Shown piece after piece: positions 18,050 through 27,665 of a DNA stretch of 64,000 nt. The position numbers and the translations under genes are program-made. The DNA lies in the NCBI GenBank assembly GCA_964619055.1, contig CAZUDB010000013.1, forward strand, positions 1 to 64,000, read 5' to 3'. The notes beneath the pieces were generated by a model, which worked only from the letters and a program-made list of their open reading frames with translations, did no database searches and was not told the origin of the DNA. Position 1 is the stretch's first letter. Each line of letters begins with the position of its first letter. This stretch comes from CAYVUM01 sp964619055. GTDB lineage: Bacteria > Pseudomonadota > Alphaproteobacteria > Rhodospirillales > Defluviicoccaceae.

Positions 18050-18931
18050 ATGTCAGCGTCGGAACAGCTCGAAGATCTCAACAACCGGTTCATCGAAATC
18101 TACGAGGCGACGCGTTGCAACCTGACTGAAAACCAACAGAAAACAGCCCTGATCGTGATCAACGGCGAGGATATGCTGTTCTTTCACGGGGATCGCGAAC
18201 CTCAGGTGATCACCGGCATCCGACCACCCCTCTACGCGCGGCTGCGGGTGCTCGGCCATGTGCCCCTGGCGATCTATTGCCTGTTGACGTTGGAAGCGGA
18301 TGCACCCGCGCTTTCAAGCGATACGCTGGTCAACGTCGCCGCCTATCGCAAGCACCTCGAGTCCTGTGGCGCCGCGCTCGATATCCGAGACTACGTGGAG
18401 CGGGGCGACTTGCCCCGTCCTGTCACGATTTATGAGAGGTCGCTTTCGTTTCTTGATGCTGTCCTGAAACGGGAAAGCACCTCAGGGGCGGAGTTAGACG
18501 ACTTCGCCGGCAACATGGCCGACGATATCCAATTGCTGTTCGCCGCCGCGGCCAAGGCTCAGATCGATGCGGTCCATGAGAGGGTTCTCCGGCTCAAACA
18601 GAACGTCCTGTCTCGCCAGGAATGGCGGAATCTCCGCGTTGTCGTCATGGGCGCGCATATGGCCCATAAAGAAGATCTTTTTCTGCAGTACTTTTCCCAC
18701 ATCCTGCACACGCCGCAGTACACGGAAAAACGCCTGATCTATTTTGAGGGCGAAGAACTGGACGGCGCCCTTGATCTTCTCGGTACCGTATTGATTGACT
18801 TCCGGGCCGCGCGTGCCTTTTTCAAGGACGAAAACCGGTTGCACCGGGATATCTTCGCGGACGTAACGAGGCGTTACCTGCACGAGCTTGGCCACCACGA
18901 AGATCTCCGTCATCCGGCGAGCGGCCGATAG
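18050..18931 (+). CDS. Unrecognised 293-residue protein next to malQ
   Basis: I do not recognise a family. The product is a soluble, charged protein without signal peptide or membrane segment. The N-terminal third looks alpha/beta (TALIVINGEDMLFFHGD, then PPLYARLRVLGHVPLAIYCLL); the middle is helical and acidic (LDDFAGNMADDIQLLFAAAAKAQ); the C-terminal part again alternates (LRVVVMGAHMAHKEDLFLQYF, KRLIYFEGEE, LGTVLIDFRAARAFF). The GAHMAHKEDLFLQYF stretch with two His could be a functional site. It is oriented opposite to malQ and sits between intact malQ and the malQ remnant. A role in glycogen or maltodextrin metabolism is suggested only by location. Confidence 0.75.
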   Translation: MSASEQLEDLNNRFIEIYEATRCNLTENQQKTALIVINGEDMLFFHGDREPQVITGIRPPLYARLRVLGHVPLAIYCLLTLEADAPALSSDTLVNVAAYRKHLESCGAALDIRDYVERGDLPRPVTIYERSLSFLDAVLKRESTSGAELDDFAGNMADDIQLLFAAAAKAQIDAVHERVLRLKQNVLSRQEWRNLRVVVMGAHMAHKEDLFLQYFSHILHTPQYTEKRLIYFEGEELDGALDLLGTVLIDFRAARAFFKDENRLHRDIFADVTRRYLHELGHHEDLRHPASGR

Positions 18932-18986
18932 CCGTTGGTCCACGTACGACCGGGTCGAGTTGTGGGCGAAGCCCTGCTGCGTCGGC

Positions 18987-21188
18987 TCAGGACCTGGGTC
19001 CGGTACGGGCGGCAAACGCTTTTTGCACGGCGGCCATCGCTGGTGTTTGGACCGCCTGCTCGATATCCAGCGACAGTTTGCGACGCCAATTAGGATATTC
19101 ATCGATCGTGCTGGGGACGTTGAGTTGCTCCATCTCACCGGTCATATCATCGAGTTGGACCATGACCAGTTGTGCTGGTGAGCGTGCCAAATAGCCGTGG
19201 ACAGCTGCCACAAGCTCGGGCGTCAACGTGCCGTTGGCGTTAACGTCCTGCGCCTGCTTCGCCGACAGCAACCCTTCATCGGTCATCGCCTCCAGCATCC
19301 GCCGACGGTCGACGGTGCGCGCTTCCCACTCGTTCTGCTCCACAGCAGAGGACGGATAAAGCTCTAAGCGTTTGCGCAACCGAATGTCCTCTCCCGACCA
19401 GAAACCGGCCAGCGTGGCCAGATCATGGGTCGTGACACACGCCAGAGCCAACGGCGGATACTCATCGGGACGCTTGAAGCGATCTCCGTCCTTCTCGAAG
19501 TAAAGGACGCGGTAGGACAGAATGTTGGCCTCGGCCATGCGCTCACGAAAGCCTCCGGGCACCGTGCCCAGATCCTCACCGACGACGAGGCAGCGCTGGC
19601 GATGGCTTTCCAGAGCCACGATGCCGAGCAGGTCCTCGAACGGATAGTTGAGATAAGCGCCGTCCGCCGCCGGCAGGTCCGGCGGGATCCAGTAAAGGCG
19701 CATCAACCCCATAGCGTGGTCAATGCGAAGCGCGCCGGCGTGGCTCATGTTGGCGCGAAGCATCGCAATGAAGGGCTCGTAGGCCTGCTCCGCCAGCGCG
19801 GTGGGGCTCAGTGGTGGTGTTCCCCAATCCTGGCCGAGCATGGCGAACGGATCGGGCGGGCAGCCGACACGGGTACCGTTCACGTAGGACGCTTGATCGC
19901 ACCAGGCATCGGCCCCGCCGGGATCAACTCCGACGGCCAGGTCTGCATAGATGCCAATGCCAAGTCCTGCGGCTTGGCCGCGCTCGGCCGCTGCGGCGTA
20001 TTGTTCGTCGGCAATCCATTGGAGCCAGGCGTGATACTCGATCTCAGGCTGGTTTGCCGCCACGAATGTGGCCACGGCTTGGCTGTTGGGCGTTTCGTAA
20101 CCAGCCGGCCACTCAAGCCATGGGGCCCCGTCAAACTTATTGGCCAGAGCCGAATAGACGGCATAGCTGTGCAGGCGATCACCATGGGTTTGCTTGAAGG
20201 CGGTGAAGGCGGCGGCGCGCTCGGGCGTCAGGCCGCTGCCATGACCCAGCTCGGCAAAAAGCGCTTTCAACACTGCGTGCTTGATCCGGCTCACGGCTGG
20301 GTACTCGATGAAGCGCGCGGCGCGGGCCGCGTCAAGTTCGTCCTTGAGCTCAGCCATCTGACGTTTTGCGGCCAGCGATGCGGCGAATTCGGGCAAAGCC
20401 TCCGGGTCGATGTACAGCGGATTGAGGAAAAGCCGGCTGCTGGGCGAGTAAGGGCTGGCGCGTTCCGGCTCGCTGGGGAACAGGGCATGCAGGGGGTTAA
20501 CGCCAACGACGGCGGCGCCCAAGCGGGCGGCGCTTTCAGACAACTTAGCCAGATCCGTAAAATCGCCGATCCCCCAGTTCCGAGGTGAACGAACGGCGTA
20601 CAGGTGGACTTGAACTCCCCAGCGGCCGCTGGCGTGCTCCCCCGCCGCTTCCCGGTCGGTGCCATCGGGCAACCAGCACGCCGCGGGAACAACGATGATC
20701 ATCATCCGAGCCGGCACGCCCGTCTTGTCGTCCGCGGGCGTCATCTCCAGAGTATGATAGCCGAGCGGGAGTCCATCGGGCAGGGTCAATCGGCGGCGCT
20801 CCAGGGTGGCATCGCCAATTTTGCTAGACGCGATCAGGGGCAACTCCCTGACCGCCACGGTCAGCGCATGCGTTGTACCATCTTCGGTTGTCAGGGTTGC
20901 TGGCAGTGACTCGACCGGATCACGGGGGGACGTCGTGATGACGACGTCCGTCGGCGCGCCGTGTCGAACAACGGCGACGGGCGGCAACCGCCGCTGCCAG
21001 GGTCCGTCGGCAATTGCTTCGATACAGCGCTCAATGTCGTCCTCGGTTTCGACCTTGTGGCCGAGTGCCGCGAGAAGCCCGCGTTTCGCTGTGACCGAGG
21101 CGTGGTGGCGTTGGCCCCAAATGTCCCAATACCAAGGCTCGATCCCCGCCAAGTCCGCCAGGTGGTCGAGCTTTTCCGAGTTCGTCAT
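18987..21188 (-). CDS. malQ: 4-alpha-glucanotransferase (amylomaltase)
   Basis: GH77 enzyme that disproportionates maltodextrins, recycling short glucans released by glycogen debranching. The 733-residue protein is of the long bacterial type, with an extra N-terminal beta domain (to about residue 150) before the barrel. Barrel signatures include WGIGDFTDLAKL, the nucleophile Asp in LRIDHAMGLMRLYWIP, the acid/base Glu in VVGEDLGTVP and the third carboxylate in TTHDLATLAGFW. A strong GGGAGGAG ribosome-binding site precedes the ATG. It follows glgX by 59 bases on the same strand, so glgB-glgX-malQ is probably one operon. Confidence 0.95.
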   Translation of the reverse strand: MTNSEKLDHLADLAGIEPWYWDIWGQRHHASVTAKRGLLAALGHKVETEDDIERCIEAIADGPWQRRLPPVAVVRHGAPTDVVITTSPRDPVESLPATLTTEDGTTHALTVAVRELPLIASSKIGDATLERRRLTLPDGLPLGYHTLEMTPADDKTGVPARMMIIVVPAACWLPDGTDREAAGEHASGRWGVQVHLYAVRSPRNWGIGDFTDLAKLSESAARLGAAVVGVNPLHALFPSEPERASPYSPSSRLFLNPLYIDPEALPEFAASLAAKRQMAELKDELDAARAARFIEYPAVSRIKHAVLKALFAELGHGSGLTPERAAAFTAFKQTHGDRLHSYAVYSALANKFDGAPWLEWPAGYETPNSQAVATFVAANQPEIEYHAWLQWIADEQYAAAAERGQAAGLGIGIYADLAVGVDPGGADAWCDQASYVNGTRVGCPPDPFAMLGQDWGTPPLSPTALAEQAYEPFIAMLRANMSHAGALRIDHAMGLMRLYWIPPDLPAADGAYLNYPFEDLLGIVALESHRQRCLVVGEDLGTVPGGFRERMAEANILSYRVLYFEKDGDRFKRPDEYPPLALACVTTHDLATLAGFWSGEDIRLRKRLELYPSSAVEQNEWEARTVDRRRMLEAMTDEGLLSAKQAQDVNANGTLTPELVAAVHGYLARSPAQLVMVQLDDMTGEMEQLNVPSTIDEYPNWRRKLSLDIEQAVQTPAMAAVQKAFAARTGPRS

Positions 21189-21246
21189 TCCCGTCTCCTC
21201 CCTCCCGGCGTTGTCGTCCCCAAGCGCGCGTGTGTGGCCGGTGCTG

Positions 21247-23385
21247 CTAGCGGTCTTGGAGAAGCACGAAGGAACGCTCCGTCAAATCGAGGTTGTGCCC
21301 ACTTTGGTGAGTTTCAACGGCCTCGGCGAGATCTGGGCGGGCGGTATCGAACACGGCACGCCAGCGGCCGTGGAGCTTGGCGTCGGGTAGTTTGAAGCCG
21401 GTGCGTTGAGGGCCGGCGTTCAGCAAGGCCAGGAAATGCTCGCCCTCGACCGCTGCGCCGACCGTTGTTACGCCACTGCTACCGCCGCCGGCGGGACGGA
21501 ATAGCTCCATCCCGAAGCACCGCAGGTCATGGCGCCCCCAGTCTTCGCCGCTCATTTCCGAGCCCGACGGAGAGAGCCAAGCCACGTCCTTAAGTCCGCT
21601 GCCCGCTATCAATGCCCCGGAAAAGAAGCGCGATCGGCGAAAGATCGCATGGTCACGCCGCAGCATGAGCAGACGGCGAGTGAAGTCGAGAAGATTGCGG
21701 TCTTCCTCGGACCAGTCGTCCCAATGGACCCAGCTGAGTTCGCTGTCCTGATTGTATGCATTGTTATTGCCCTTCTGGGTGCGGCCGAATTCGTCGCCGG
21801 CCACCATCATCGGCGTGCCCTGGGACAACAGCAGGGTTGCCATGAAGTTCTTTTTTTGGCGCTCCCGCAAGGTCTTGATCGCGGGATCGCTGGTCGGACC
21901 CTCCACACCGCAGTTCCAACTGTTGTTGTTGTTTGTACCGTCGCGATTGTCTTCGCCGTTGTCCTCATTGTGCTTGTCGTTGTAGCTGACGAGGTCGTTG
22001 AGGGTGAAGCCGTCGTGGGCCGTGATAAAGTTGATGCTGGACCATGGCCGACGGCCGCGGTTGTGGAAGGTATCGGAGGAGCCGGCCAACTTCGAGGCCA
22101 ATCCCCCCAGCATATGCGCATCACCCCGCCAGTAGCGCCGAACGAGATCACGATAGGTGTCGTTCCACTCCCCCCAGGCCGGCGGGTAGGCTCCGAGCTG
22201 GTAGCCGTCCATGCCGAGATCCCAGGGTTCCGCAATGAGCTTGACCCGGTTCAAGACCGGGTCCTGGGCAATGGCGTCAAAGAAGCCGGCCGTGGGGTCG
22301 AAGCCGCCGTGGGCCTCGCGGCCCAGGGACGACGTCAAGTCGAAGCGAAAGCCATCGACGTGCATCTCCAGGACCCAGTAGCGGAGCGAGTCCATGACCA
22401 TCTGCAGTATGCGCGGATGGGAAATATTGAGTGTGTTGCCACAGCCGGTGAAGTCCCTGTAGTGACGCCGGTTGTCGCCAAGCATGTAATAAGCGGCGTT
22501 ATCGATGCCCCGAAAGGAAACGGTCGGGCCCCATTCATTGCCTTCGCCGGTGTGGTTGTAGACCACGTCCAGGATGACTTCGATCCCGGCCGAGTGCAGG
22601 TTGGCGACCATGGTCTTGAACTCGCGGACCGCGCGCTGGCTGTGCAGCCGGTGGTCGGCGGAAAAAAAGTTGACCGAGTTGTAGCCCCAATAGTTGCGTC
22701 GGCCTTGTTCGGCGAGATGCAACTCGTCGACGATGGTGTGCACGGGTAGCAGCTCCACGGCCGTGACGCCGAGCTTCGCCAGATGGTCGATCACCGGTGG
22801 GCAGCCGAGCCCTGCGAACGTGCCGCGCTGGCGTTGCGGTACCTCGGCATTCAGCTTGGTGAAGCCGCGGACATGGAGTTCATAGATCACGGTTTGCGAC
22901 CATGGCCGGTTCGGCACGCGCTCGGCGCCCCAGGTGAAGGCTGTTTCCAGCACCCGACACTTGGGCATGGAGCGGGCACTGTCCCGGCGGTCGAAGGACA
23001 GATCCCCCTTAGGCGCGCCACGACGATAGCCAAAGATAGCGTCCGCAACAGTGATCGCACCGTCAACGGCGCGTGCATAGGGGTCGATCAGTAGCTTGTG
23101 ATGGTTAAACCTGTGGCCGGCGTGGGGCTCATAGGGTCCGTAGACGCGATAACCGTAGCGCTGCCCTGGCTGAATGCCGACAATGTAGGCATGCCAGACT
23201 TGGTTGGTGTACTCGGGCAGGACAATGCGATCGGTTTCGCGCTTGCCTTGGTCATCAAACAGGCACAGCTCGACCTTTTCCGCGTTGTCGGAAAACAGCG
23301 AGAAATTGACACCTCGGCCGTCCCAGGTGGCCCCAAGAGGCGAGGGTGAACCGGGCTCCACTTTGATGCGTGGCGGCGTGGCCAT
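21247..23385 (-). CDS. glgX: Glycogen debranching enzyme (isoamylase type)
   Basis: GH13 subfamily enzyme that hydrolyses alpha-1,6 branches, normally after phosphorylase trimming. The 712-residue protein has an N-terminal CBM48 domain (PSPLGATWDGRGVNFSLFS) and barrel motifs with Asp in GFRFDLTSSLGRE, Glu in LIAEPWDLG and Asp in ITAHDGFTLNDLVSY, followed by the GlgX-typical NHNEDNGE-like region (KHNEDNGEDNRDG). The C-terminal beta domain is complete. It lies 24 bases after glgB and 58 before malQ, giving a degradation module in one transcript. Confidence 0.95.
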   Translation of the reverse strand: MATPPRIKVEPGSPSPLGATWDGRGVNFSLFSDNAEKVELCLFDDQGKRETDRIVLPEYTNQVWHAYIVGIQPGQRYGYRVYGPYEPHAGHRFNHHKLLIDPYARAVDGAITVADAIFGYRRGAPKGDLSFDRRDSARSMPKCRVLETAFTWGAERVPNRPWSQTVIYELHVRGFTKLNAEVPQRQRGTFAGLGCPPVIDHLAKLGVTAVELLPVHTIVDELHLAEQGRRNYWGYNSVNFFSADHRLHSQRAVREFKTMVANLHSAGIEVILDVVYNHTGEGNEWGPTVSFRGIDNAAYYMLGDNRRHYRDFTGCGNTLNISHPRILQMVMDSLRYWVLEMHVDGFRFDLTSSLGREAHGGFDPTAGFFDAIAQDPVLNRVKLIAEPWDLGMDGYQLGAYPPAWGEWNDTYRDLVRRYWRGDAHMLGGLASKLAGSSDTFHNRGRRPWSSINFITAHDGFTLNDLVSYNDKHNEDNGEDNRDGTNNNNSWNCGVEGPTSDPAIKTLRERQKKNFMATLLLSQGTPMMVAGDEFGRTQKGNNNAYNQDSELSWVHWDDWSEEDRNLLDFTRRLLMLRRDHAIFRRSRFFSGALIAGSGLKDVAWLSPSGSEMSGEDWGRHDLRCFGMELFRPAGGGSSGVTTVGAAVEGEHFLALLNAGPQRTGFKLPDAKLHGRWRAVFDTARPDLAEAVETHQSGHNLDLTERSFVLLQDR

Positions 23386-23409
23386 GGCGGTTCCCCGCTC
23401 TTGTGGTTG

Positions 23410-25755
23410 TTAGGACGGTTGCGGCTCGCTGTCCGTCGTTGCCAGCGCTTCACTGGCATCTGTTCCGGCGGACGTTGCTTCCTCGGCCGTCGCATCGTCC
23501 AACGCAAGCTCGTCCGCGGGCTTTTCGATCGGGAACGGCTTAAACACCACTGCCGCCAGCGGTGGCAACACGATCCTCAACGACGCCGGCTGGCCATGAG
23601 CGCCGACCGGCTCCGCATCGACCCGCCCTGCGTTGCCAACGCCGGAGCCTTCATAGCAGGCGGCATCCGTGTTCAGCACTTCCGAGTAGGGGCCCAATCG
23701 TGGCACGCCAATGCGATAGGTGTCTCGCACCATGGGTGTGAAGTTGCAGGCGATGACGACGAAATCGTCCGGATCCTTGCCGCGGCGCACGTAGGCGATG
23801 GCACTGTTGTCGGAGTCGTGGCAATCGATCCAATAGAACCCCTCGGGCACGCAGTCGGTTTCGTGCAGCGCCGGCTCGTTGCGGTAGAGGTTGTTCAGAT
23901 CCTTGATCAGGTTGAGTAGGCCCTGCTGCAACGGATACTCAAGGAGATGCCAGTCAAGGCTTTCCTGATAGTTCCATTCGTCGCCCTGGCCAAACTCGCA
24001 TCCCATAAACAACAGCTTCTTGCCGGACATCGTCCACATGAACGCGTAGTAGGTCCGCAAGTTCGCAAACTTCTGCCAGCCATCTCCCGGCATCTTGTTG
24101 AGCATGGAGCCTTTGCCGTGGACGACCTCGTCGTGGGAGATCGGCAGGATGAAGTTCTCTGTGAAGGCGTAGAGCAGGCCGAAGGTCAGCAGATCGTGAT
24201 GGTAGCGACGGTGGACCGGGTCCTTGCTGATGTAGCGGAGTGTGTCGTTCATCCACCCCATATTCCACTTAAAACCGAAGCCAAGGCCGCCAAGGTATGT
24301 GGGACGGGAGACCATCGGCCACGCAGTCGACTCTTCCGCAACGGTCATGACACCTTCGTGCTGACCGTAGACCAGCTCGTTCATGGATTTCAGGAAGTCG
24401 ATGGCCTCCAGGTTTTCGCGGCCGCCGAACTGGTTCGGGATCCACTCACCCTCCTTGCGGCTGTAGTCCAAGTACAGCATGGATGCGACCGCATCCACGC
24501 GGAGCCCGTCGACGTGAAATTCCTCCATCCAGTACAAGGCGTTGGACAGGAGGAAGTTGCGCACTTCGCAGCGGCCGTAATTAAAGATCAGGGTATCCCA
24601 GTCCATGTGCACGCCCTTGCGGGGGTCCTGATGCTCATAGAGGTGGGTGCCGTCAAAGTAGCAAAGGCCGTGAGCATCGCCAGGAAAGTGGCCGGCGACC
24701 CAGTCGATCAGCACGCCCAGGCCGGCCTGGTGACATTTATCGATGAAGTACTTGAACTCGTGGGGCTTGCCGAACCGGCTTGTGGGCGCAAACAGCCCGA
24801 CGGGCTGATAGCCCCACGAGCCATCAAAGGGGTGTTCATGAATCGGCATCAACTCGATGTGGGTAAAGCCCAAATCCTTTACGTAGGGGATCAGCTCATC
24901 GGCGAGCTCAACGTACGTGAGCATGCGATTGCCCTCTTCAGGCTTTTTGCGCCAGGAGCCGAGATGAACCTCGTAAACGGTGATCGGGGCATCGCGATCG
25001 TGAATATGGGCGCGTCTACTCATCCACAGTTCATCGCCCCAGTCGTAAGCGATGCGCTCCGTTACCACAGAGGCGGTCTTGGGCGGGATCTCGGCCTCGA
25101 AGCCATATGGGTCTGACTTCAGGGCCATGAGCTCGCCGAAACCGGCGCGGATTTCAAACTTGTAGCACGCGCCGGGGCCGACGCCGGGTAGGAAGATCTC
25201 CCAGATGCCGCATTCAAAGCGGTTGCGCATGGGATGACGGCCGCCATCCCAATCGTTGAAGTCGCCGACAACGCTGACTTTGCGGGCATTGGGGGCCCAA
25301 ACGGCAAAGGTCGTGCCGGATATGCCATCGATTACCGCCAGCTGTGCGCCCATCTTTTTATAAGCGTAGAGGTGGTTGCCCTCGCCGAGCAGGTGCAGGT
25401 CGAGTTGTCCCAGGATCGGGCCGAACCGATAGGGATCTTCAATCTCGAACGCTTCACCTCCCAGCTGGGGCTGGAGCCGCAGCCGATATCGAAACGCTTG
25501 GGTGCGTCCAGGAACGGCGCCGGCGAAGAAGCCTTTCTCCCTTACCCGGGACAGGTCCGCGACCACCTTGCCGGATTCGCTGTCCACGACGGAGACACCG
25601 TCCATGCCCGGCTGATAGGTTCGAACCACGACGCTTTTGTCATTCTCAGCGACCTCGATGTGCATGCCGAGGACCGCAAACGGATCACCGTGGTCGGCGC
25701 CGAGGATGCGATCGATGTCGGCTTCGAGCTTCTTGTGCATCATGTTCTCTCTCAT
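23410..25755 (-). CDS. glgB: 1,4-alpha-glucan branching enzyme
   Basis: Introduces alpha-1,6 branches during glycogen synthesis (GH13). The 781-residue protein has two N-terminal beta domains (N1 about 10-110, then CBM48 with GTTFAVWAPNARKVSVVGDFN) and the barrel with Asp in GLRVDAVASMLYLDYSR, Glu in VAEESTAWP and Asp in LPISHDEVVHGKGSM. After the normal C-terminal beta domain there is an acidic, Ala/Glu-rich tail of about 35 residues. The first ATG (25755) lacks a good ribosome-binding site; the Met codons 4 and 5 residues later (25743, 25740) follow a GAGAG and may be the real start. It is the first gene of the glgB-glgX-malQ run; glgC, glgA and glgP are not in the window. Confidence 0.95.
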   Translation of the reverse strand: MRENMMHKKLEADIDRILGADHGDPFAVLGMHIEVAENDKSVVVRTYQPGMDGVSVVDSESGKVVADLSRVREKGFFAGAVPGRTQAFRYRLRLQPQLGGEAFEIEDPYRFGPILGQLDLHLLGEGNHLYAYKKMGAQLAVIDGISGTTFAVWAPNARKVSVVGDFNDWDGGRHPMRNRFECGIWEIFLPGVGPGACYKFEIRAGFGELMALKSDPYGFEAEIPPKTASVVTERIAYDWGDELWMSRRAHIHDRDAPITVYEVHLGSWRKKPEEGNRMLTYVELADELIPYVKDLGFTHIELMPIHEHPFDGSWGYQPVGLFAPTSRFGKPHEFKYFIDKCHQAGLGVLIDWVAGHFPGDAHGLCYFDGTHLYEHQDPRKGVHMDWDTLIFNYGRCEVRNFLLSNALYWMEEFHVDGLRVDAVASMLYLDYSRKEGEWIPNQFGGRENLEAIDFLKSMNELVYGQHEGVMTVAEESTAWPMVSRPTYLGGLGFGFKWNMGWMNDTLRYISKDPVHRRYHHDLLTFGLLYAFTENFILPISHDEVVHGKGSMLNKMPGDGWQKFANLRTYYAFMWTMSGKKLLFMGCEFGQGDEWNYQESLDWHLLEYPLQQGLLNLIKDLNNLYRNEPALHETDCVPEGFYWIDCHDSDNSAIAYVRRGKDPDDFVVIACNFTPMVRDTYRIGVPRLGPYSEVLNTDAACYEGSGVGNAGRVDAEPVGAHGQPASLRIVLPPLAAVVFKPFPIEKPADELALDDATAEEATSAGTDASEALATTDSEPQPS

Positions 25756-26516
25756 CCCGTCATTTGATCGGACGGCGTGCCGTGGAGCAGACCGTGGGGG
25801 TACAGCAACAGCGCCGACCGTCTATTTTCTTCGCCTCGGGCCGACGCCGCGAGCCCAGGTTGCGCGGCCGACGACCACGTTCGACGAGCTGTGCCGCGTT
25901 TCAGTGGGCTTGACATCATAGCGTGAGCGATGGCCTAGCCTGCCCTCCCGTGCAGCCGCAACGGCCGGTTCCGGTTGTTCCGGAGTCGGACAAGCCAACA
26001 ACCTGCCTTGCGGATCGGGGGGCATCAGCCACGTGGATGGGTCGATAAGCAACCCGGCGCTACCATGAGTCTTAACCTCGCCGCCACCGGCTTTGGGTGT
26101 GCGGCCCTTCCTTGGACGTATCCGCAGTGCTGCCGAACGGAGCAACAGCCTTCATAACCCGCTTCGGCAAACGGCGCACCGACGGCCTCAGGATAATCAG
26201 CTGAGTTTCTTTCAGCGAGTCCCCTATTCAACCAGCCGGCGCCACCCGAGCGGCGTTTTGAACGCAGCCGAGCGCCACCGCGCGCGGGATGTTAGGACAG
26301 GTTTGTGTGCCGTTGCGAGAAATAATTCCCGAAACCTAAACCCCGTCCACCGGCCATGCGGTCGTGGACACCGTGCGGCCGCATTTTAGGGGCGGGTCAG
26401 CCCCACGGCGGGGTCGGAAAATCATGCACTGGGCGCTGGTGTGGTTTGCTCGCAGGCACCTTGACGGACTGCCAAACAAAGACAACGATGCCAGAATGTG
26501 GGAGGCGAAGAAACAC
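25756..26516. other. Long divergent intergenic region between glgB and the hydrogenase operon
   Basis: About 760 bases separating two oppositely transcribed operons. Short frames on both strands have no protein-like features. I looked for FNR-type (TTGAT-N4-ATCAA) and sigma54-type (GG-N10-GC) sites, as might control a hydrogenase, and found none convincing. The hydrogenase frame is open from 26364, but GGGAGG before 26517 marks the likely start. Confidence 0.45.
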
Positions 26517-27662
26517 ATGAGCAGAAACGCTAACGTCCAAACGCCGCCAATTGTCATTGAACCAGATACGATAACTCAGCTGATAGCGTTATTGCGCGAA
26601 GATGGGTATGCCGTTTTTGCACCTCAGCGCGAAGACAATGCAATCTCTATCGGACCGGTACGTTCCGCTGAGGATCTGCCTGCGGGCTGGATTGACGAGC
26701 AGGAACCAGGTCGATACCAAGTCTTAGCCAGCGGACGGCAGGCCTTTTTTGAGCATGGTCCGGCGGCCGAAAGCTGGAAGCGCTTCATTTATCCCCCCGA
26801 TGACATACTGATGACTGCGATCCGGCGTGGAGCCGGCTTCGTTGTCCAGGATGATCTGCCCCTCGTCGAGAAACGTGCCTTCATCGGTCTGCGATCCTGT
26901 GATCTACACGCGATCGGGATCCACGACCGTGTCTTTGGTCCCGATCATGCCAACGATCCTCGTTATGGGCGTCGCCGCCATGCCGTGTTTCTGGTTGCCG
27001 TCGACTGTGCGCGGCCCGGCGGTACGTGCTTTTGCAGCTCCATGGGAACGGGCCCGGCTGTAGACATGGGGGGCGCGCGTCCGGATGTCGTTTTGACCGA
27101 GCTCTACGACGATGACGGACATCGTTTTCTGGCACGCGCGACGTCGGCGAGTGGTGCTGATGTTCTACCCCGCCTACCGTCGCGAGATGCTGAAGCAGTC
27201 GATTTGGCCGCAGCCGAGCGAAGCCATGACGACTGCCGGAATGCTATGAACCGCGAAATGGTCGAGGATGTGGCGAGCCTCCTGGCACGAAATCTGGAGT
27301 CGCTGCATTGGGAGGCAGTGGCCGAGCGGTGCCTGTCCTGCGGCAACTGCACAATGGCCTGCCCCACCTGCTTTTGCGCGCAAGTGGAGGACGCGATCGA
27401 CCTGAGCGGTGAACGGGCGACCCGTTATCGGCGCTGGGACTCCTGCTTCAACTTGGACCACAGCTACCTGTACGGAGGTAGTGTCCGGCTTTCAGGTGCG
27501 TCCCGCTATCGGCAGTGGATTACCCACAAGCTGTCTGCTTGGCACGAGCAATTCGGAGTGTCGGGCTGCGTCGGGTGTGGCCGCTGTATCACGTGGTGCC
27601 CGGTGGGGATTGATATCACGGTCGAGGCGAAGGCCATTCGAGACGCGGAAGGGGAGGCCTGA
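26517..27662 (+). CDS. hydB: Group 3b [NiFe] hydrogenase, iron-sulfur beta subunit
   Basis: Electron-transfer subunit of the soluble bidirectional (sulf)hydrogenase, linking the NiFe core to the flavin subunit. The 381-residue protein has the HydB/anaerobic-sulfite-reductase-A-like N-terminal domain (IGLRSCDLHAIGIHDRVF) and two C-terminal 4Fe-4S motifs: CLSCGNCTMACPTC and CVGCGRCITWCPVG. The ATG at 26517 follows GGGAGG; the frame extends 51 codons upstream without family similarity. It heads a five-gene run with spacings of only a few bases or overlaps. No hyp maturation genes are nearby. Confidence 0.9.
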   Translation: MSRNANVQTPPIVIEPDTITQLIALLREDGYAVFAPQREDNAISIGPVRSAEDLPAGWIDEQEPGRYQVLASGRQAFFEHGPAAESWKRFIYPPDDILMTAIRRGAGFVVQDDLPLVEKRAFIGLRSCDLHAIGIHDRVFGPDHANDPRYGRRRHAVFLVAVDCARPGGTCFCSSMGTGPAVDMGGARPDVVLTELYDDDGHRFLARATSASGADVLPRLPSRDAEAVDLAAAERSHDDCRNAMNREMVEDVASLLARNLESLHWEAVAERCLSCGNCTMACPTCFCAQVEDAIDLSGERATRYRRWDSCFNLDHSYLYGGSVRLSGASRYRQWITHKLSAWHEQFGVSGCVGCGRCITWCPVGIDITVEAKAIRDAEGEA

Positions 27663-27665
27663 ATC

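Noticed and set aside
19425..20588. 387-codon open frame on the plus strand opposite malQ
   Set aside because: Antisense to a fully convincing malQ; no family-like segments, typical mirror frame of a GC-rich gene.
21529..22749. 406-codon open frame opposite glgX
   Set aside because: Valine-rich artefact of the antisense frame; glgX has all catalytic motifs on the other strand.
23947..25116. 389-codon open frame opposite glgB
   Set aside because: Antisense artefact; glgB is unambiguous.
25756..26516. FNR or sigma54 control site upstream of the hydrogenase operon
   Set aside because: No match with correct spacing found by eye.
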